Positions 1 through 9,641 of a stretch of DNA of 64,000 bases are shown here, in pieces. The stretch comes from Yarrowia lipolytica (taxonomy: Eukaryota; Ascomycota; Dipodascomycetes; Dipodascales). Every line of letters begins with the position of its first letter. The first letter of the stretch is position 1. The DNA is taken from the NCBI RefSeq assembly GCF_001761485.1, contig NC_090775.1:1178001-1242000 (forward strand), read 5' to 3'. The notes below the pieces were generated by a model. That model was given only the letters and a program-made list of their open reading frames with translations. It was not told where the DNA came from and searched no databases. Both the position numbers and the translations under genes were made by a program.

Positions 1-145
1 GGATGTCAGACAGCACCTTGTCTCTGTCCTGGCGGTTTTTGCCGCTGTTCATCTTCTTTTTATTGCCCTTGACATTAGTCTGGCCCGTCAGATCGTTCTT
101 CTTGAGCGTCTCCTTGAGCCGCTTGAGCTGACTCGTTTTGGCCAT
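1..145 (-). CDS. NOP14: Nop14-like 18S rRNA processing / 40S biogenesis factor, N-terminal fragment
   Basis: The gene runs off the left edge of the window; only the first 48 codons are present, starting at the ATG whose first base is 145. The visible N-terminus is very basic and begins MAKTSQLKRLKETLKKNDL, followed by GQTN and a lysine-rich stretch. This matches the start of yeast Nop14 (S. cerevisiae begins MAGSQLKNLKAALKARGLTGQTN). Nop14 is a nucleolar component of the 90S/SSU processome needed for 18S rRNA maturation and nuclear export of pre-40S particles. It is divergently oriented to EGD1 across about 590 bases that must carry both promoters. The family call rests on this short N-terminal signature only, but the signature is distinctive. 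Confidence 0.8.
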   Translation of the reverse strand, partial: MAKTSQLKRLKETLKKNDLTGQTNVKGNKKKMNSGKNRQDRDKVLSDI

Positions 146-734
146 CGTTCACGGTGTTGTGGATTGTGGGTTGAAATCTGAGATGCTGACTTTGAAAATA
201 TCTTGAATAAGCTCGGGAAATATTTTAACCTTGCAGCTCATAACCTGTCTGAAAAATTTCGTGGAAAACATTTATCTGGACAATTTGGCCAGCTGAACAC
301 AACGGAGACTCCCCCCTTTGCCTACCACAGCTGTATCCTCCGCAAAACTCCACCCCAAGTCTCCCGGAATAAACTTCACGGGTTGGGGTAGCTAGCTACT
401 CTAAAAAAGGTGAATGCTTGTTCCCCTCAAAATCCCAAAACCTGAAGGGAAGAGACAGGACAGACGCCCCAGACAAGTAAATGTGTGGGTAAATAGCACC
501 AAAAAAGGCCACCCGCCAACACGGGACCATCCCAATGGCCGGGGGTCGCCCGCAAAAATGCGGTCACGTGACCGCAGCGGCCTCCTCGTTGCACCTGCTC
601 TTGAGTGGTTACCCTCGGTTCGTCCCAACTGGGTAGGGCTTGATGCCGAACTGTATATCTGAGCACGCGGATGACAAAAAACTTGCACTGGATATACACT
701 GTCGCTTTTGCTAGAACCAAAAACACCACACAAA
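146..734. promoter_or_regulatory. Divergent NOP14/EGD1 intergenic promoter region
   Basis: This spacer separates two divergently transcribed genes. It contains an 18-base perfect palindrome at 559-576 centred on CACGTG and a weak TATA-like TGTATATC near 652. No open frame in it looks coding. Core promoter positions are inferred only. Confidence 0.5.
559..576. promoter_or_regulatory. 18-bp palindrome TGCGGTCACGTGACCGCA containing an E-box
   Basis: The sequence TGCGGTCACGTGACCGCA is its own reverse complement. The core CACGTG is the site recognised by bHLH factors such as Cbf1 and Pho4. It lies about 160 bases upstream of the EGD1 start codon and about 415 bases from that of NOP14. Binding is inferred, not shown. 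Confidence 0.5.
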
Positions 735-1457
735 ATGCCTGTTGATCCCGCTAAGCTCGCAGCTCTCCAGAAGAAGTCCGGTGCCCAGTCCGGTGAGTAT
801 CTCTGAATTGGCGGCGTTGGATTTGTCCGAAACCGCTGCGTGGAAAAATGGACGGAAAAAATGGATACAAACGAGATCGAACTCATAAACGATCACATGG
901 AAGGATGCGGGGTGGCCTTGATCGAGTTGGGATGACAATGATTGATCATCCTGTGAGCCATTCGCCCGTCAATACCCGTGTCCGGGTACGATCGCAACGT
1001 TTCTCAACGTACACGTACTAACCCAGGTGGAAAGGGTACTCCCCGACGACCCGGCAAGAAGGTTGCTGGCCGAAACATCTCTGAGGACGAGAAGAAGCTG
1101 TCCGCCACCCTCAAGAAGTTCAACGCCCAGGAGATCACCGGTATCTCTGAGGTCAACATGTTCAAGGAGGACGGCACCGTGCTGCACTTCCCCAAGGTCC
1201 ACGTTGAGGGCTCCGTCGCCTCCAACACCTTTGCTATCTCTGGTCCTTCCCAGCAGAAGGACATTGCTGAGCTGATCCCTGATATCCTCCCCCAGATGGG
1301 CCAGGATGCTCTTCTGCAGCTGCAGCAGGCCGCCGTTCAGTTCTCCAAGCTCCAGGAGCAGGCAAAGAAGACTGCCGGCGGCCCTGACGCCGCCAAGGAG
1401 GCCGGTGACGACGAGATCCCCAACCTCGTTGAGAACTTTGAGGACAACGTCGAATAG
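735..1457 (+). CDS. EGD1: Nascent polypeptide-associated complex beta subunit (NAC-beta), two exons
   Basis: The spliced CDS is 735-792 joined to 1027-1457 (162 residues), close to the 157 residues of S. cerevisiae Egd1. Exon 1 encodes MPVDPAKLAALQKKSGAQS; the donor is GTGAGT at 793 and the acceptor follows TACTAACCCAG at 1026, rebuilding a glycine codon in GGKGTPRRPGKK. That basic stretch corresponds to the ribosome-binding motif of NAC-beta, and the following segment to about residue 110 is the NAC domain (KKFNAQEITGISEVNMF). NAC contacts nascent chains at the ribosomal exit tunnel and prevents mistargeting to the ER. Without splicing the frame is broken, so the intron is required. The acidic C-terminus is usual for the family. 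Confidence 0.95.
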
Positions 1458-1890
1458 ATGTATTGACATGCATTTAATAAAATAGCCCTAGGGCATGTTG
1501 TATAAGCTGTGGCTTAGGAGTACCTCTAGTACAAGTAGTTTTTGGTACGAGTACTGTGTGTAACGTGGCAAGTATTATAGATGAGTAGGGTAAGGGTTTG
1601 AATATATATGGTGGACTCATTTCGACCTTTCTACAAGTGATTGTACAAGTACTGTACCCAGATTTGTCTGCTCAGAACGACTGCGGGACTTCTATGTTGG
1701 CATATGTATCTTTGTTAGGTGGCGCAATTGTACATGTACAAGTACTTGTATGGGACGGGCTACTTGTAGTGGGGTGTGATTGCTGACATAATCATGGGAT
1801 AATTTGAGACCGCGTGAAATAATAACACTGTGTCTATATGGTTGTTGTTCTATGTTATACTGTCTTTCATTGTGGAGGTTTGTGTAGCTT

Positions 1891-1972
1891 TTTTTTTAAA
1901 AAATTATTATTTTTATATATATATATATAATATATATAGTTATTTTATATACATATATTTTTTATATACTGA
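1891..1972. repeat. A/T-only tract with TA dinucleotide runs
   Basis: About 80 bases of almost pure A and T, with homopolymer T and A runs followed by an (TA)n stretch. It may act as an unwinding element or nucleosome-depleted site. Nothing in the sequence alone shows whether it is part of an origin. Confidence 0.5.
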
Positions 1973-4702
1973 ATGTGGCAGAGGGATAGTTGAGATTAGT
2001 TGAGAGTTGGATGAAGTACTTGAAGATGGACAGTTGTCAAAATACAAGTATCGGTGTCTGTACAAGAAGATGATGAAGAGCCAGGATGACCAATCTGGTG
2101 AAAGTAGCATATTATCAATACTACGAGCCTTGTAAGACTCTCTGAGCCGAAATCGGCGACTTTGAATGAGGTAGAGTGCATTATTGGAACTGCAGCGTAC
2201 TAACAGTCTTTAGTTGAATGTTCCTAACTAATGTCAAGTAAACAGTTCCTGTAACACGATATGACAAGGTCCCTTCAATTCACTCAAAAACGCCATTTGA
2301 ACAGAAACTGAAGCAGACATGTGTGGATTTGGTCGATAAAGCATTAATCACTCGATTCTCCATCCCTTCTAATACACACTACCACGTACATTGTTGACTT
2401 TACACTTGTCATCTCGTACTCTAGGCATGGAACGCAGGAGAGAGCTTTTCGTGCATGGTCAGCTGGCTTCTATTTCGGGCAGCCGTTGCTTTTCGCAGCC
2501 GTTACTTTTCTAGACTTGCTCAAATGCTTCTTTTTTCTCAGACGCTTGCTTATTTTCTTTTCCTATCGCCAGAAGGTACCCGTAGCGAGGTGTTGTAAGA
2601 CGGTCGAAACGCGAGCTGTCAGGGGCAATGATCGTACCAAGGCTGTTCGAGGCCGAAAAAATCAACAAAAACTACTAAACAACAAACTATGACGTTCTAT
2701 GGAGACTCTGTCCATCTCATATCTCATATCTCATCATCTCACCATCTCACCCATCTCATCCTACTCTGCACATTCTACACAAGGTTGCTGTGAAGGACTC
2801 GGGGTTACGAGACTCCGAAGCTGAAACACACCAAAGAACAAACTCCACCGTGGCTATGTGCTCACAAGGTCTGGATCTGGAGTGTCTCAGATGCATCAAG
2901 TATCTACGTGAGTTATCTGTATCCGTGGCAAGTGACGCAGGCTTGCTACTGTCTATGGAATGGGAGGTATCGTCAAGATCAAACATGTCCCATACGAGGC
3001 ACAGTATGATTACTGGTACTTGATCATTCGAATGAGCCCATCTTTTACTACACCTACGAGCCCAAAACGTGCCCAAAACGTGCCACACGTACACGCTCGT
3101 ACCCATTCTTGGCTCTTACACACAGACTCCACCCGTTGTGTCGATCCTCAACACGAAACCCTGTGCATTACCCGGCTGTAAGGAAATACCCACAAACCTG
3201 GGTCTATCCGGTGACAGTTCAGAGGGGCACAAGAAATAATTGTCATATGGGACCCCGAGAGCGGTTGTGTGAACTGAAAGTGAGCTACGGGTGAATCCAG
3301 GCCAGATGGAGACCACGAGAGCCAAACGACCCGGTTGCAAACCGTCCCCCGAGCGACCTCGTCATTGTCAGTCCGTCCGAACGGCTGACCCTGAGGCGCA
3401 GTTTCTAACAATGGTATTATTGATATCCCTCACTCGATCAACTCAATGCCAGGGAGCAGACTCTCCTTTAGGTTCTGATCAAAGGGGGGGCTGGGGGCAG
3501 GAAATGAGCTTGTGGACATCGGAACCACCCTGAAAAGCCAACCGACTTGTCAATTGGTCTCTCTGAGGTATTAAACGTGTCGTATCTACCCCGACCGCTT
3601 CCTATTATGGCCCATTCCACCCCTCCCCAGCCGCACTCCAATAAAAGCAAAGTTTCATTTCATATCATCCACCGGGCATTTCAGACGTGCCATTTGAGTC
3701 ATTTTTTCTTGGCAGAAAAAGACACACGGGCCAAACAGCTCTGCTCTGAGACAAAGCAAGGGCCCACGAGTACATCGGGGAGTATTTGTGTCGGAGACGT
3801 GAAACGCTACAAGTTGTAAAAACGCACAAGGTACTATGCTGGAGCTACTGTAGATGCCGACTTGGTCTAGCGTGAAGTTAGCCAAAGTCTATCGCTATCG
3901 AGGTTGCAGGGATGGTCAAGGGCTACGACCTCAACAGGGCCAAAGAGCCCGTTTCCGGCCCAAAAGGTGGTCAATTGGAAAGCTCCCATCTCCAGCAACA
4001 AAACGCACTTTTCAGAACTTCGCAGAAACTCTTACTTCGCCCGGGCGATATGCCTCAGTGGGGGCCACAGGGCGACGTGTCTCTCAGCAGGCGTCAAAGT
4101 TGCAGGTTGGTAGCAAGGACCGAACGAGCCGGTAAATGGCCAAAAAAGACCCGCAATTGCGGCCCTGTGTCGACCAATCAACTCCCCATCACAAATTGTT
4201 TCGTTCCTTCCCATCCACACTTGTCCCGCGCTCTACTCCCCCCCTCAATTGACTCCCGACCCTCCGCCCTTCCGCCCCTCCTCCTCCCCACCTAACCTCA
4301 AAGTTATTTATCATACACGTGCCCGTATAAGCAGAGGCATAGAGTTGAGGGAATAGACGTGTCCGGAGGAATGGGCCTGTCTGCGCGCCGAGGACCCAGA
4401 GCCCACTTTTCCGTCGCTCAACACCATCTCCACCAGCTCTGTTGTTGATGCACGAGTGCCGCCTTAGGCCCCTCCCTCATGCGTGGATTGCTGCGTGGCT
4501 GCATGCGCCGCTCGATCGGAGATTCCGGAGATAATTCTTCGCCGGCCTCCTCCTCCAGCTGCCAGCCCAGGCGGACCTTGTGGTTAACCCAATCGCCCCC
4601 AAGCTCGTCTATACGCCAGACGGAGACTGCAGCACGGTCCTGGAGGGCCTGCACACATTTTTGGTCAACGGCGCATTAGGTTAGGCGGGCGGTCGGCCAG
4701 GA

Positions 4703-4710
4703 TATATAAG
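4703..4710 (+). promoter_or_regulatory. TATA box of GAD1
   Basis: TATATAAG lies 52-59 bases before the GAD1 start codon, in a G/C-rich context, which is the normal position for a yeast TATA element. It is one of the clearest TATA boxes in the window. Confidence 0.6.
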
Positions 4711-4761
4711 GAGACATGTATCCGCAACTGGAGCCCCTCAATTGAACCATCCACTCTCATC

Positions 4762-6396
4762 ATGGTCCTCTCCGAACACGTCAACGCCGACAAGCTGCTG
4801 TCCAACCTCACCGGCAAGGGTGACGAGCACGCCATCCGGGCTCTCATTGCCTCCCACACCCTGCGAGACCCCTACTCATCCAAGTACAACTCGCAGGAGC
4901 CCATTCCCAAGTTCCGAATTCCCGAGGAGGGCTGCGAGGAGAAGCAGGCCTACCAGCTTATTAAGGATGACCTGGATCTCGACGGAAAGCCCAACCTCAA
5001 CCTGGCTTCTTTCGTCAACACCTACATCTCCGACCGAGCCGAGAAGCTGGCCGTGGAGAACCTGACCAAGAACCTGGCCGATGCCGACGAGTACCCCGCT
5101 CTGATGACCGTTCACGCCCGATGTGTCTCCATTCTCGGCCATCTCTGGAACAACACCGACCACGAGAAAGCTATCGGTACTGCCACCACCGGATCTTCCG
5201 AGGCCATCCATCTTGGAGGTCTGGCCATGAAGAAGCGATGGCAGGAGAAGCGACGGGCCGCCGGCAAGTCCACTGAGAAGCCTAACATTCTCATGGCTGC
5301 CAACGCCCAGGTCGCCCTCGAGAAGTTTGCCCGATACTTTGATGTCGAGGACCGAATCATCCCCGTGCGAGAGGCCTCCAAGCACTGCCTCGATCTGTCC
5401 AAGATCAAGGAGAACCTCGATGAGAACACCATTGGTATCTTCGTCATCATGGGATCCACCTACACTGGCCACTACGAAGACGTCCAGGGCGTCGCCAAGA
5501 TTTTGGATGAGTACGAGAAGGAGACCGGTCACTCCATTGACATCCACGTTGACGGAGCCTCCGGAGCCATGGTTGCCCCTTTCCTCTACCCCGATCTCGA
5601 GTGGGACTTCCGAGTGCCCCGAGTCAAGTCCATCAACACCTCTGGCCACAAGTTTGGTCTCACAACCGCTGGTCTTGGTTGGATTCTCTGGAGAGACGCA
5701 AAGTACCTGCCCAAGGAGCTCATCTTCGAGCTGCACTACCTGGGAGGTAAGGAGGAGTCCTACACCCTCAACTTCTCGAGACCCGGTTTCCCCGTGCTGC
5801 ACCAGTACTACAACTTCCTGCACCTGGGATTCGACGGCTACAAGCAGCTGCATGCCTCTTCCATGGCTAACGCCCGACTGCTATCTGTCTTCCTCGAGGC
5901 TACTGGACACTACACTTGCGTCTCCGAGATCCACCTGCCTGCTAATGGCTCCAAGCCCAAGGATGTCAAGCACGTGGCTACTGCCGATCCTCTGCAGTAC
6001 ATGGCTGGTCTGCCCGTTGTTGCCTTCCGATTCTCCGACTCGTTCCGAAAGGCACATCCTGAGGTCCCCCAGGCTGCTGTCTCCACCCTGCTACGAGTCA
6101 AGGGATACATTATCCCCAACTACGAGCTGCCTCCTTCCGAGCAGAAGACTGAGATTCTTCGAGTGGTTGTGCGACAGTCCATGTCCATCGACCTGCTCGA
6201 CCGACTCATGGAGGACATTTCCGCCATCACCAATGTGCTGCTCGAGGCCGTGGAGGATGTGAAGAAGCTGCGGGCCGAGGGTGACCACGATCCTCAGCTC
6301 ATTCACAAGTACGTTCTGACTCTGGTGACCGGAAAGCCTGTTGAGGAGCGAGAGGAGGACTGGGAGGGACACTCCACTTTCCGAGCTGCCTGTTAA
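4762..6396 (+). CDS. GAD1: Glutamate decarboxylase (PLP-dependent)
   Basis: A 544-residue intronless frame, comparable with the 585 residues of S. cerevisiae Gad1. It converts L-glutamate to 4-aminobutyrate and CO2, the first step of the GABA shunt that feeds succinate and NADPH production and supports oxidative-stress tolerance. Seen in the protein: TGSSEAIHLGG (about 144-154, cofactor phosphate binding), HVDGASGAMVAPF (about 263-275, Asp contacting the pyridine nitrogen) and SINTSGHKFGL with the Schiff-base lysine at residue 297. The start was taken at 4762 because it follows a TATA box and an ATG in good context (ATCATGG). The N-terminus is shorter than in Saccharomyces. Codon use is strongly biased to GC-ending codons, suggesting high expression. 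Confidence 0.95.
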   Translation: MVLSEHVNADKLLSNLTGKGDEHAIRALIASHTLRDPYSSKYNSQEPIPKFRIPEEGCEEKQAYQLIKDDLDLDGKPNLNLASFVNTYISDRAEKLAVENLTKNLADADEYPALMTVHARCVSILGHLWNNTDHEKAIGTATTGSSEAIHLGGLAMKKRWQEKRRAAGKSTEKPNILMAANAQVALEKFARYFDVEDRIIPVREASKHCLDLSKIKENLDENTIGIFVIMGSTYTGHYEDVQGVAKILDEYEKETGHSIDIHVDGASGAMVAPFLYPDLEWDFRVPRVKSINTSGHKFGLTTAGLGWILWRDAKYLPKELIFELHYLGGKEESYTLNFSRPGFPVLHQYYNFLHLGFDGYKQLHASSMANARLLSVFLEATGHYTCVSEIHLPANGSKPKDVKHVATADPLQYMAGLPVVAFRFSDSFRKAHPEVPQAAVSTLLRVKGYIIPNYELPPSEQKTEILRVVVRQSMSIDLLDRLMEDISAITNVLLEAVEDVKKLRAEGDHDPQLIHKYVLTLVTGKPVEEREEDWEGHSTFRAAC

Positions 6397-7227
6397 TTAC
6401 AGTTGCTAGCGGCAGGATGAAGTGTTTGAAGTTGCAGAGCCTTCAGGGAGCTTTCTTGTAAGTAGGGCTCTATGGACCTGATTAGATAGATAAATTTATG
6501 ATTAACGTATGATCAGTTCAGCAAACGAAGCACTGGCAGTTCCACAGGCTGCATATCTGAGCTGTGATGCTGGTGTCTACACTCGTGTTTTGATTCGTCT
6601 GAGCTCTACTCTGAGGATAGGACAATCCTCACGTTGTAACGCCGAGCTTTGTAGGGGTATGGTTCATATATAGAGAGATTGTCAGGTTACACCTGTTTGA
6701 AAAGGATGGTCAGAAGTTGTACAAGTGTCTACGGACAATGAAGCGAGCCAGTCAAACTGTTCAACTTTTCAATTGTCCAATTGTCAGATGTGCTGCTTTC
6801 TGTTTAACACGTATGACGATATTCCTCTGGCCTCGGAGTTTGGAGGCATCTTGAAGTGCTGTATGGGCAGTTGTAGAATACCATCATACCATCATACATC
6901 ATACCATCCTTCAATGCTTGGTTTCCAGTGACAAACAACCACTTCAGAGAGCTCCAAGGCGCAAAAACGACTCAGATGGACTGTTTGGAGAGCCTCGGGT
7001 GTCTGTTAGGCAGGATCACCGTTTCAACAGTGATTCCGTAAAGACAGTACGACAATGTACTCGAGCTACGAATTCTCACTACCAAGACGTTCTCAGGCTG
7101 GTTTCACAGATGTCTCAGCTGTCGCACACCCTCATTGTTGGCTCGCTATGCCGCTGCTTGCGTCACACAGAATCAAATATATTTACTGCACTATTTTTAG
7201 TCAAGTTTTTGGGGGCTAAACCACTGT
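6397..7227. other. Spacer between convergent GAD1 and RPL29
   Basis: This is the shared 3' region of two convergent genes. It holds a short degenerate ATACCATC repeat at about 6882-6912. I see no gene, tRNA or clear mobile element. Confidence 0.4.
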
Positions 7228-7517
7228 TTAAGCCTTCTCGGCTCGTCGCTCGGCAAGAGCCTTGGCGTTGCCAGCAAGAGCGTATCGGTGGTTTCGTCGG
7301 AACTTGGCATCGACACCCTTAAGACTGGAGTTAGTAGGAACCATGGAAATGGGGGAGGGAGAGGTAGTGTCCCCCAAAGACACAGAAGATGTGCTCTACA
7401 CATCCCCTTTCGCTGTAATACTCACGATCGGTACTTGTGGGTCTTGACTCGCTTGATACCGTTTCGGTGAGCCTTCTTGATCTGGTTGTGGTTGGTATGG
7501 TTCTTAGACTTGGCCAT
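7228..7517 (-). CDS. RPL29: 60S ribosomal protein eL29, two coding exons
   Basis: The coding exons on the minus strand are 7517-7426 and 7324-7228, giving 62 residues (S. cerevisiae Rpl29 has 59). Exon one encodes MAKSKNHTNHNQIKKAHRNG and on to THKYR. The donor GTGAGT starts at 7425 and the acceptor follows TACTAACTCCAG at 7325, restoring a serine codon in the conserved SLKGVDAKFRRNH. The protein is a tiny, very basic component of the 60S subunit near the subunit interface. Because each exon is under 100 bases, the gene is easily missed by simple frame searches. A second intron is placed in the 5'UTR, ending one base before the ATG. The GC-ending codon bias is typical of a ribosomal protein gene. 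Confidence 0.95.
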
Positions 7518-7518
7518 T

Positions 7519-7950
7519 CTGGAGTTAGTATGTGGAGAAGAAAGAGTTGCTGAAGCTGATGAGATATACTGGCAAAGTCGCGGGGGGCAAACAAACACTT
7601 TTCAGGTAGGCGACATAAGGTGGCAACCACTTCTGGAGCAACTCCTATCAAAGAAACACACAAGTTTCGACGTTGGGGGCGAATGATTCCGACATTGAGC
7701 CTGATTCCGTGTACTTTACAACTGCAGCAAGGCACTTCGATTTCGTGAACCGCACAAACCACCCATGTCATCGCATAATCTCCCTTTTGTGGCCTCTCAT
7801 GGCGCCACCGTCCATGTCGTTTGTGTCTCTCCTTCTGGTCGCATATTGTCACAAATCATATGTCGCCAGTGTCGCACGTGTCGCACGTGTCGCCAGTGTC
7901 GCCGTCTCTCATTTTGTCGCTCCAACGAACGTCAGCACTTTTGTACTTAC
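7519..7950 (-). other. 5'UTR intron of RPL29
   Basis: On the minus strand a GTAAGTAC donor begins at 7950 and TACTAACTCCAG ends at 7519, one base upstream of the RPL29 ATG. The intron is 432 bases long. The acceptor string is identical to that of the coding intron in the same gene. This implies a non-coding first exon lying beyond 7950, so the promoter is in the 8.0-8.5 kb region rather than next to the ATG. The call rests on splice signals only. Confidence 0.75.
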
Positions 7951-9179
7951 GTGAATAATTTGTTGTGTGAGTATCAAAAAACGCTACTGTTCTTACGCAA
8001 CTTTTTACCCACTGCACCCGACAGGATTTTCAACCTAATTTGGAAAAGCAGTCACAAGAGGTCACGTGAATGGGGGACTAACACACGACATTTGAGGGAC
8101 CGGGGGGAGACCAGAAAGACATTCAGACCTAATAATGTCATCACGAGGGGGTCTTTCAACGAATTAGTGTTCGAAAATCGCCTCTTTTCCACCCAAAATG
8201 TCTACTTCCATGGGTTTCAAAAACCCCGAATATTATTAGTAATCCACATGCGAACCTTAGTTTCAGGCGAAGGGAGCTGCGTAAAGATATTCAAGAGATT
8301 CCTACAGATTGTGCTCTGGGAGAGAAGCGAGGAAGAAAAGCGGCTGGGGTGTTTTTTCCGACTGTTAAGGCCCGACTGGAGCTCTCAAAAACTCATTTCC
8401 GGCAAGTATAACGCCACCAAGGTGAACTTGTCCTGAAACAAGCGCTCGAGTAAATGTCAAGTATCAGGAGTCTGGTAGTTGGAACTTAGTAGATGAGGTA
8501 ACGGGAACAGAGAGCATTTTTAGTTGAAGATAGTTCACTCGCTAGATGACACACCACAACCACTCCAAACCGCTAAATATACGGGAAAAAACGAAAGATA
8601 AACTGATATATATTATCTCCACATCGTTTAAACCCTCTTAAATACCCCACATTCTTAGAGCTACCTCCAAATTCCACTGTATCACCATATGACTGTTGTG
8701 TTCAGATGGCCTTCATCATCTGGGTATGAACATACTGTACTTGTACTTGTATACATCTATGCTAAAACATGTTTGAGACAAACTAGAGACAGTCAAAAAC
8801 CTCAATTCAATGCGTTTGGCTCCCAGAATCATTTTAATACACAAATAATACCATATCACCACCAGATATTTCCCACAATACGCACTTCATGTGCACTCAC
8901 ACGACCTCTACTCCACTACAGTGGACTTATCACCACCGTACACCTAAAATTTCACACGTCAATTTCTACTTTAAAACCCCCATCTTTTAAAAGACATCAA
9001 CTTAACCACTCCAGAACACTTCTTTTGCCCCACTTTCACCGCTCAATCCACCACAAGATCAAATCAATCGCTAAAAACAGACACACATCCAACCGGCGTC
9101 CCATCATCGTCCCGTCCCAGTTACCCTACCGCGCATTTATACTCCTCCAACATCAGACATCACCACCCAGGGCAACGAG
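7951..9179. other. RPL29/LSM2 divergent promoter region
   Basis: This stretch holds the inferred RPL29 first exon and promoter near its left end and the LSM2 promoter at its right end. It includes TACTTGTA motifs near 8737-8750. Two plus-strand open frames cross it (7765-8436 and 8689-9231) but neither has family resemblance or composition like the neighbouring genes, so I treat it as non-coding. Confidence 0.4.
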
Positions 9180-9531
9180 ATGCTGTTTTTTTCGCTATTC
9201 AAAACGCTGGTCAATCATGAGATTACCGTAGAGGTGAGTACGCAAAGGGGACGGAGTGCGCGCGCCAGCCAGACCGCTAACACAGCTCAAAAACGACCTG
9301 CAGATCCGAGGCATTCTCAAGTCGGTGGACCAGTTCATGAACATCAAGCTGGAAAACGTGACCACCGTGGAGGAGGACAAATTCCCGCATCTGACGGCGG
9401 TGCGAGACCTGTTCATTCGAGGCTCGGTCGTGCGATACGTGCATCTGCCGCCCGGAGCCGTGGACACCACCTTGCTGGAGGACGCCACTCGACGGGAGGC
9501 TCTGTCCCACTCGGGTAAGGCTATCAAATAA
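9180..9531 (+). CDS. LSM2: U6 snRNA-associated Sm-like protein LSm2, two exons
   Basis: The CDS is 9180-9233 joined to 9286-9531, 99 residues against 95 in S. cerevisiae. Exon one encodes MLFFSLFKTLVNHEITVE and exon two continues LKNDLQIRGILKSVDQFMN, which is the Sm1 motif; FIRGSVVRYVHLP near residue 70 is the Sm2 motif. The 52-base intron has donor GTGAGT at 9234 and acceptor after GCTAACACAG at 9285. LSm2 is a subunit of the nuclear LSm2-8 ring on the U6 snRNA 3' end and of the cytoplasmic LSm1-7 ring that promotes decapping. The gene converges on SBH1, with only 110 bases between the stop codons. Confidence 0.95.
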
Positions 9532-9641
9532 GTTATTATACTATATTACACTTGCTTGCATTGTTTGTATGTCATTATAGATATGTTTTAGAGTCCCCGT
9601 CCTACGCTGCTACGAGTACTTGTACCGGTACTCTGTTCGGC

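Larger units (their letters stand above)
1458..4761. other. 3.3-kb gene-free spacer between EGD1 and GAD1
   Basis: No convincing gene is seen on either strand; the open frames here are short, overlap one another and have no family resemblance. Visible contents are several TACAAGTA/TACTTGTA motifs, including a 14-base palindrome at 1737-1750; an A/T block at about 1891-1972 made of runs of A, T and TA; CATCTCA-type repeats at about 2712-2760; and a duplicated GCCCAAAACGT at about 3059-3080. The last few hundred bases are the GAD1 promoter. Confidence 0.5.

Noticed and set aside
1891-1972. A/T block as a centromere or replication origin
   Set aside because: Base composition alone is not evidence; I know of no motif here that would identify either.
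3912-4295. 127-codon frame upstream of GAD1
   Set aside because: Overlaps two other open frames of similar length, has no domain, and lies in the promoter-side spacer.
7765-8436. 223-codon plus-strand frame
   Set aside because: It overlaps the inferred RPL29 leader intron and promoter; no recognisable domain.
8689-9231. 180-codon plus-strand frame upstream of LSM2
   Set aside because: Overlaps LSM2 exon one in another frame; composition (His/Ser/Arg/Pro) is that of non-coding DNA.
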